Below are positions 58,860 through 64,000 of a DNA stretch of 64,000 nucleotides, piece after piece. The stretch's first letter is position 1, and each line of letters opens with the position of its first letter. The notes beneath the pieces are model-generated. The model did no database searches. It saw nothing but the letters and a program-made list of their open reading frames with translations, and was not told the DNA's origin. Source of the DNA: Delphinapterus leucas (taxonomy: Eukaryota > Chordata > Mammalia > Artiodactyla > Monodontidae); assembly GCF_002288925.2 (NCBI RefSeq), contig NW_022098030.1, positions 9,857,885 through 9,921,884 of the forward strand, read 5' to 3'. The position numbers and the translations under genes were made by a program.

Positions 58860-59420
58860 GTTCTTCCTTCTTGTGTTAATAATATTATCCACTTAATTAA
58901 ACAAGTTTGAATTTTAGAACAACCTTTTACTCTTCTCTCCTTTAGTCTCCAAGTTCTTATATACGCATCCTCTTAATTATATCTCCTTTTCGTTTTCAAT
59001 CTTCATTAGCTCTTGACTGGGTAAATGTAATACCTGCTAAAAAATTCTTTTTCCCTTTCTTTTTGCCTTCTTGTCCTTCCTCTATATTAAGAGTAGCAGT
59101 ATCTTTCTGAAAAGATCTACATAGGCCACTCAAACAGCTCTTAGTTCCATCATCACCAGCATCTGAGACCAAACCCAATGGGTATTTTTCTTACTGTAGG
59201 TTTTCGAGAGCTTTTGATACTCCCTCCTTAAAACATTCTCTTCATCTGGCTTCCATGGTATTCTCTCTTATTTGTGGCCTAATGCTCTTCATAGCCCCTT
59301 GATAGCTCATTATTTTCTATTAAATGTTCTTAAGGCTTAATCCTCTCACTCCCCAAGCCCCTTTTATACTTCTTTGAATAAAGGCTCATAAACTCACATG
59401 CCTTCATCTGGTAAACAAAA
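58860..59420 (+). repeat. Degenerate L2 LINE
   Basis: CT-rich text with L2-like order ('tctccaagttcttatatacg', 'ctttctgaaaagatctacat'). Weak identity. Confidence 0.35.
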
Positions 59421-59639
59421 GTATGAAGCGGCTAGGTAGAATGTAATGGGTACTAAAAATTTTGTATGGTAACCAAGTATCACATTTGCCTGGTCTTACT
59501 GCTATTTAAAGTAAAATTTGGGCATAGTTAAGTCTATCTAAATTGCCTAAAATTAGTCTGAACTCTTGCCCTATCTATACTCTTTCCCTAAACAATCTTG
59601 TCCATATCTCAGTATGTACTGATGATCCCTGTAATACAT

Positions 59640-59870
59640 TCTGAGGGCTGCCATAACAAATGGCCACACACTGGGTAGCTGAAAACAACAGAAATGTATT
59701 CTCTCACGGTTCTGGAGGCTAGAGGTCTGAAATCAAGGTATCAGTTGGATCATGCTCACTCCAAATGCTCTAGGAAAGAATCTCTGCTTGCCTCTTCCTA
59801 GCTTCTGGTGGTTGCTGGCAATCCTTGGCTTGTAGATGCCTCACTCCAGTTTCTGGGCAATTACATCTAC
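59640..59870 (+). repeat. Common ancient mammalian interspersed repeat
   Basis: 'gggctgccataacaaatggc', 'ctgaaaacaacagaaatgta', 'ctcacggttctggaggctag', 'ggtctgaaatcaaggtatca' and 'cttcctagcttctggtggtt' form a well-known conserved mammalian repeat. I cannot name its class with certainty from memory. Confidence 0.6.
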
Positions 59871-60149
59871 TCCTTTAAATTTAATTTCCACATTATTTCA
59901 GTCTGAACTTCTTTCTGGATTTTGACGTAAGAATTTTAAAGTATTTGCTGAACATTTCTAAAATGAAAAATATGCAAAAATAAACTCATTTCCTAAGCCC
60001 ACAAATCTGATCTTCCCCCATAATGATATATCATTATGTAGTCAACCAACCTAAAACCTTGCCATCATCTTTAGCCTTCGCCACCCCGACCCTACCACAT
60101 TTCCCTACCATTGGTTACCATGTTAGTTGGTTTTATCTCTGAAAAGGCC

Positions 60150-60780
60150 TGGTAAATTGTTGTCTCCTCCTACTGTTCTTATCTAAAGTATCCTTGCTTT
60201 GGGCTCGTATAACTACTCCCTAACCAGGCTCCCTGTCTCTGATCTAGCTCCATGCCAGTCTATCTTCTATTATGTGAAAAATTACTACTTTTCAGAAATG
60301 TAAATGAATGTATGCAACTCTTTTGCATTAAACACTCAAAAATATTTTAATGGAACAAAGTATACTTTGCTTTCCACTGAATAATATTCTGAGACCTCAG
60401 TATAGCATTCATGGCTCTCATGATCTGGCCCTAACTTCTTTGTTCATCTTTCTAAATGAAGACCAAATGTCACCTTTTTTAGAAAGCTTTCCTTTATCCC
60501 TTAGTTATGAAAAATTACTCTCTCTTCTAGTCTTAATAGCATTTGGTTTATACATCCATCACTCATTACTTCTTTCATTCATCTTTTCAATAATTCATAT
60601 CTGTAGTTGATTAAGATCTATAGGTCATGAGTATATCACTCTGAGACATGTATGAAAGTTCTACGTAATTGCTTGTGAACTCCTCATTACATCATGAGCT
60701 CCCTAAGGGGGAAGAGAGTATCTCACTTATCATACATCCTCTACTGCCTACTACAGAACTTTGTTGAACTGAATCAACAG
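60150..60780 (+). repeat. L2 LINE 3' region
   Basis: 'gctccctgtctctgatctag', 'catggctctcatgatctggc' and 'atcatgagctccctaagggg', in L2 order, AT-drifted. Confidence 0.6.
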
Positions 60781-61067
60781 AATTACACAGATGAATCAAG
60801 ATTATCTACATGTCCTCACTCTACTTTGAAAATACACACTTTTAAAATTTCTTTAGACCTAAATGAAATCTGACATATAATTTTATCTAGGAAATATAAA
60901 CAAGTATTAAGTTGTTAGAGACAAATTTTTGTCACCTAAATTAATAATCTCAACTTACATTATACCTTTGTATATAGAGGGTTTTAGACTATCTTATTTA
61001 AAACCACAATGACTATTATTGAAAGATAGGAAAAAAAAGATAGGGAAAAATATATAAAGTGATTTTT

Positions 61068-61267
61068 TTTTTTTTGCGGTATGCGGGCCTCTCACTGCTG
61101 TGGCCTCTCCCATTGCGGAGTACAGGCTCCAGACGCGCAGGCTCAGCGGCCATGGCTCACGGGCCCAGCCGCTGCGCGGCATGTGGGATCTTCCCGGACC
61201 AGGGCATGAACCCGTGTCCCCTGCACCAGCAGGCAGACTCTCAACCACTGCGCCACCAGGGAAGCCC
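61068..61267 (-). mobile_element. CHR SINE, with 15-bp TSD
   Basis: Reverse CHR SINE ('gcggtatgcgggcctctcac' to 'ccaccagggaagccc'). The direct repeat tataaagtgattttt lies at 61053-61067 and 61268-61282. Confidence 0.93.
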
Positions 61268-61309
61268 TATAAAGTGATTTTTGAGAGATTTTGCTTTACT
61301 CTTTACATA

Positions 61310-61505
61310 TCTGACCCTCCTCTCCCTGTTTAGTTTTTCTCCTGTTTATAACCTGACATTATGTATCTATTTATTTGTTTTTCTATTCCCTGATGTCTTC
61401 TATCAGAGTATAAACCTAATGAGGGCAGGGACTTTGTTTTGATCAATCTTGTATCCCTAGTCCCTAGAATAGTGACTAGCATGTGTCAGGCACCCAATAA
61501 ATATT
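61310..61505 (+). repeat. L2 3' end
   Basis: 'gagggcagggactttgtttt', 'tagtgactagcatgtgtcag' and 'cacccaataaatatttctta'. Confidence 0.8.
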
Positions 61506-61519
61506 TCTTATATGAAGAA

Positions 61520-61770
61520 AAAAAACCTCAACAAAATCCTTAGGAATAAACCAAACTAAAACTGGGCAAGACTAACTCAAATATCTAAAACAACAACCAA
61601 ATAAATGAAAAGATAATTTATGTTACAAAGAGAAAAAAATATCAAAGACATAATTTATTCCCATAATGATCTTTAAGTTCAATGCATGTCAATAAAAATC
61701 CCAACAGGCTTTTTTTTTTTTAAATGGACTTTAACAATCTGACTCTAAAACTCATTTGACACACAAATTA
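61520..61770 (+). repeat. Old L1 ORF2 fragment, left part
   Basis: 'ttaggaataaaccaaactaa', 'gtcaataaaaatcccaacag' and 'gactctaaaactcatttgac' are diverged L1 ORF2. L1 appears to resume at about 62460. Confidence 0.65.
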
Positions 61771-61774
61771 TCAA

Positions 61775-62450
61775 AATCAGCTTTACTTTAAATCTGGGCA
61801 GCAATGTTTATTATGATCTAAACATTATAAAGAAAATGAGATAATTTAAAAATCACTCTTTTTAAGCATAAAACATTTTGCAACTTTTCTAGCAATTTGC
61901 ACTGTAAACCACATATACTTTAATCCCAAATGAAAGACTCAAGTAAACTTTTCTACCTAAGCCTTATTAAATTGTTGATGTGATCAATATTTCAATTTTC
62001 CTCTTGCCAAGATCTCTGGATAAATAAAATATTTCATCATCAAATTTTAAAATGCTTCCTAATTGTTAATATTAAATAAAAATTTTAAATATTAACTATC
62101 TCTTTCTCTAAAAGATGGTCTACCCTCTTCACATCTACACTAGAAATATTAGAAAGAACTCTATCAAAATATGAAACAAAAGCCTTATTGTTCGACTTTC
62201 CTATCTGGCATTGTTCACCATACGTGCACTGAATATCCTGGCTTCCATTGCTGAGCCCAGACAATAAATGAGCTGCAGTCAGCGAGCCCTTCGTGACTGA
62301 AATCTCTTCTTTGGGAAAACTCACTCAATAACCCTATATCTGATCTCTAAAAAATATAAAATTTCATCTGTATGTCTTACACAGACCAATGAAGTAAAAT
62401 GGTCACTCTTTTTAAAGTAAGTAAAACTCATATAAAAGAAAAATGAATGA
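61775..62450. other. Unassigned block between two halves of an old L1
   Basis: About 680 bases that do not look like L1. The block holds an 80-codon minus-strand frame at 62085-62324 (starting from a GTG). It includes 'GSLTAAHLLSGLSNGSQD' and 'KAFVSYFDRVLSNISSVDV'. I do not recognise the sequence. It does not match the METTL25 residues expected next upstream, and no convincing splice sites frame it. Confidence 0.4.
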
Positions 62451-62459
62451 GGTTATCTA

Positions 62460-62890
62460 AGAAAATTCTGAAAAATAAGAACTTTGGGGAACTTGCTCTA
62501 CTGGATTTCAAAGGTTCAAATTAACTACAGTAATTTTAACAGTATAGTATTATCACAGGAACCAACAGATTAAGGGAAAAGAAGAGAACCTAAAAATGCA
62601 CTATCTGAGAAAGGTGTCATTTCCTATCAATGTGTGAAAGCATGGATTATTCAATAAATAGCATTCAGAAAAATATAAAATTAAAACCATTTTGCAAATA
62701 AACAAAAATAATCCAGATAGACTATGGAACTAGATAAAAATTATAGTTAGAGGAGAAAATTAGAAAACAAATACCATCAATATAGCAGAAGCAAAATAGA
62801 ATATGGTACATCCATTCCAAGGAATACTTTGTCCTGCATTAAACAAATTTAGTAAATCTATATATGTTAACAATGGAGAGAGCTCCAAGA
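62460..62890 (+). repeat. Old L1 ORF2 fragment, right part
   Basis: 'ttgctctactggatttcaaa', 'ctacagtaattttaacagta', 'gcatggattattcaataaat' and 'gtacatccattccaaggaat' follow ORF2/3' L1 order. Confidence 0.65.
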
Positions 62891-62899
62891 TACATTGCT

Positions 62900-63670
62900 A
62901 AGTAAGAGAGCAACACTGTACTGTTCTTCCTTATTAGGTCATCTTGCTGGTCCTCCTTACCTTCCCAAACTCCTTTGGAATATTCCTAGGTTCAGTCTCT
63001 GTACTTCTTTTCAACATTTCTGCTCCCTAAGTGATCTCACTCAGACTTACTATCTATATGTTAATAACTCAGGGATTTATCTTTAACCCAGATTTGTCCT
63101 CAGAAACCCAGAATTATCTATCCACTGATAATATAGCCTCCACACTTGAATTTTTAAAAGGAAGGTCAAACTCAACCCGTCCAAAACTAAACAACTTCCA
63201 CCTCAATTCTATTCTTTCAGCAGTCGTATCCAGTTCACTAAATGACAACTCCATTTTCCCATTGTTTCAGGCCAAAAATCTTTGAATTACACTTGGCTTT
63301 CTTCTTTCCTTCACACCCCCACTGAATCTGTCAATAAGTTCTGCTAGCAATACTTTAAAAATAATATTGAGAGTTTAACCATTTCTTCTGCTGCTCCTCT
63401 CTGATCTAAACCACCATCATCTCTCATGTAGATCAGCTTCCTAACTGATCTCCCTGCTTCTGATCTTGACACTTTGTTTCATCCATACTGGTGTCTGCAG
63501 TGTTCCTTGAAAAAGGCAGGCAAGCTCCTCCCTTCGGGCTTTTTACTTGCTGTTCCCTCTGCCTGGAACACTATTTCTCCAGAATAACTGCATTGGTTCC
63601 TCTCTCATCCTTCAAATGTCTGCTCAAATGTTATGTTAACAAGGTCTTCCCTGGCTGCTTCATATAAAAC
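62900..63670 (+). repeat. L2 LINE 3' region
   Basis: 'gtgatctcactcagacttac', 'ctaaaccaccatcatctctc', 'ttcctaactgatctccctgc', 'gctgttccctctgcctggaa' and 'aaatgtctgctcaaatgtta' match the L2 3' region closely in order. Open frames at 62895-63285 fall inside it and are not genes. Confidence 0.8.
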
Positions 63671-63684
63671 TGTCCCTTCACAAA

Positions 63685-64000
63685 AAAAGCCTCAACAAAT
63701 TTAAGAGGACAGAAATTATTTCAAGCATCTTTTCTGACCACAACAACAGGAAACTAGAGATCAACCACACAAAGAGAAATGAGAAGAAAATGATTACATG
63801 GAGACTAAGCAACATGCTACTAAAAAACCAATGGGTCAACAATGAAATCAAAGAGGAAATTCAAAAATACCTTGAGACAAATGACAATGAAAACACAAAC
63901 ATATGAAACACATGGGATGCAGCAAAAGCAGTCCTAAGGGGGAAGTTCATAGCAACATAGGCCTTCCTCATAAAGCAAGAAAAATCTCAAATAAACAACC
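63685..64000 (+). mobile_element. L1 ORF2 middle fragment, runs off window
   Basis: Plus-strand text reads as the L1 ORF2 linker between endonuclease and RT (residues such as 'RKLEINHTKRN', 'NMLLKNQWVNNEIKEE' and 'NTWDAAKAVLRGKFIA') with at least one stop (after NTNI). The element continues beyond base 64000. Confidence 0.8.

Noticed and set aside
62085..62324. Additional METTL25 exon
   Set aside because: The residues do not match the METTL25 region expected upstream of the [10 protein letters not shown] exon, a stop directly precedes the frame, and there is no good acceptor-donor pair.
1..64000. CRISPR array, phage, operon or bacterial system
   Set aside because: The window is spliced mammalian DNA with eukaryotic SINE/LINE elements; repeats seen are not CRISPR-like.
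1..64000. CpG island or promoter of METTL25
   Set aside because: CpG-rich patches coincide only with SINEs; the gene's 5' end lies outside the window.

Overview
This is a mammalian nuclear genomic window: AT-rich, with introns and dense interspersed repeats. The best clue to the host is the tRNA-derived CHR SINE family. At least seven CHR-type copies lie here, most with perfect target-site duplications. CHR SINEs belong to whales, dolphins and hippo, so the source is a cetacean, probably a toothed whale. The species cannot be fixed from this sequence.

The only protein-coding gene I can support is METTL25 (methyltransferase-like 25) on the minus strand. Seven of its exons lie between about 53976 and 16488. 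Each has GT-AG splice sites and an open frame, and together they encode the C-terminal ~176 residues and the stop codon. The 5' half of the gene, including the SAM-binding fold and promoter, lies beyond base 64000. The exons run 5' to 3' as 53876-53970 (or 53976), 50371-50400 (a 30-nt microexon), 45608-45681, 30305-30398, 18760-18834, 18124-18195 and 16488-16580. Sequence below about 16.36 kb is downstream intergenic.

The rest is introns and flank made mostly of transposable elements. Positions 1-16 kb are intergenic, with L2, MIR, several L1 3' ends (one with a probable 5' inversion), CHR SINEs and a candidate solo LTR splitting a MIR. At 16-30 kb lie METTL25 exons 3'-ward of a large intron holding a hAT MITE, a dead Tigger1 transposon with an antisense L1 nested in it, MER2 and MER5A. 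The 30-46 kb intron holds an internally deleted Tigger, a long antisense L2 and a 2.9-kb L1 with broken ORF2. From 46 to 64 kb there are CHR SINEs, microsatellites, L2/L1 fragments and, at the very end, the middle of another L1 ORF2. No rRNA, CRISPR, operon or other prokaryotic feature is present, and no CpG island or promoter was seen.

I found no convincing new biological system. The points most worth checking are the microexon and tandem acceptor in METTL25, the nested and rearranged transposons, a CHR SINE with a deletion between short direct repeats, and an unexplained 80-codon reading frame at 62085-62324.
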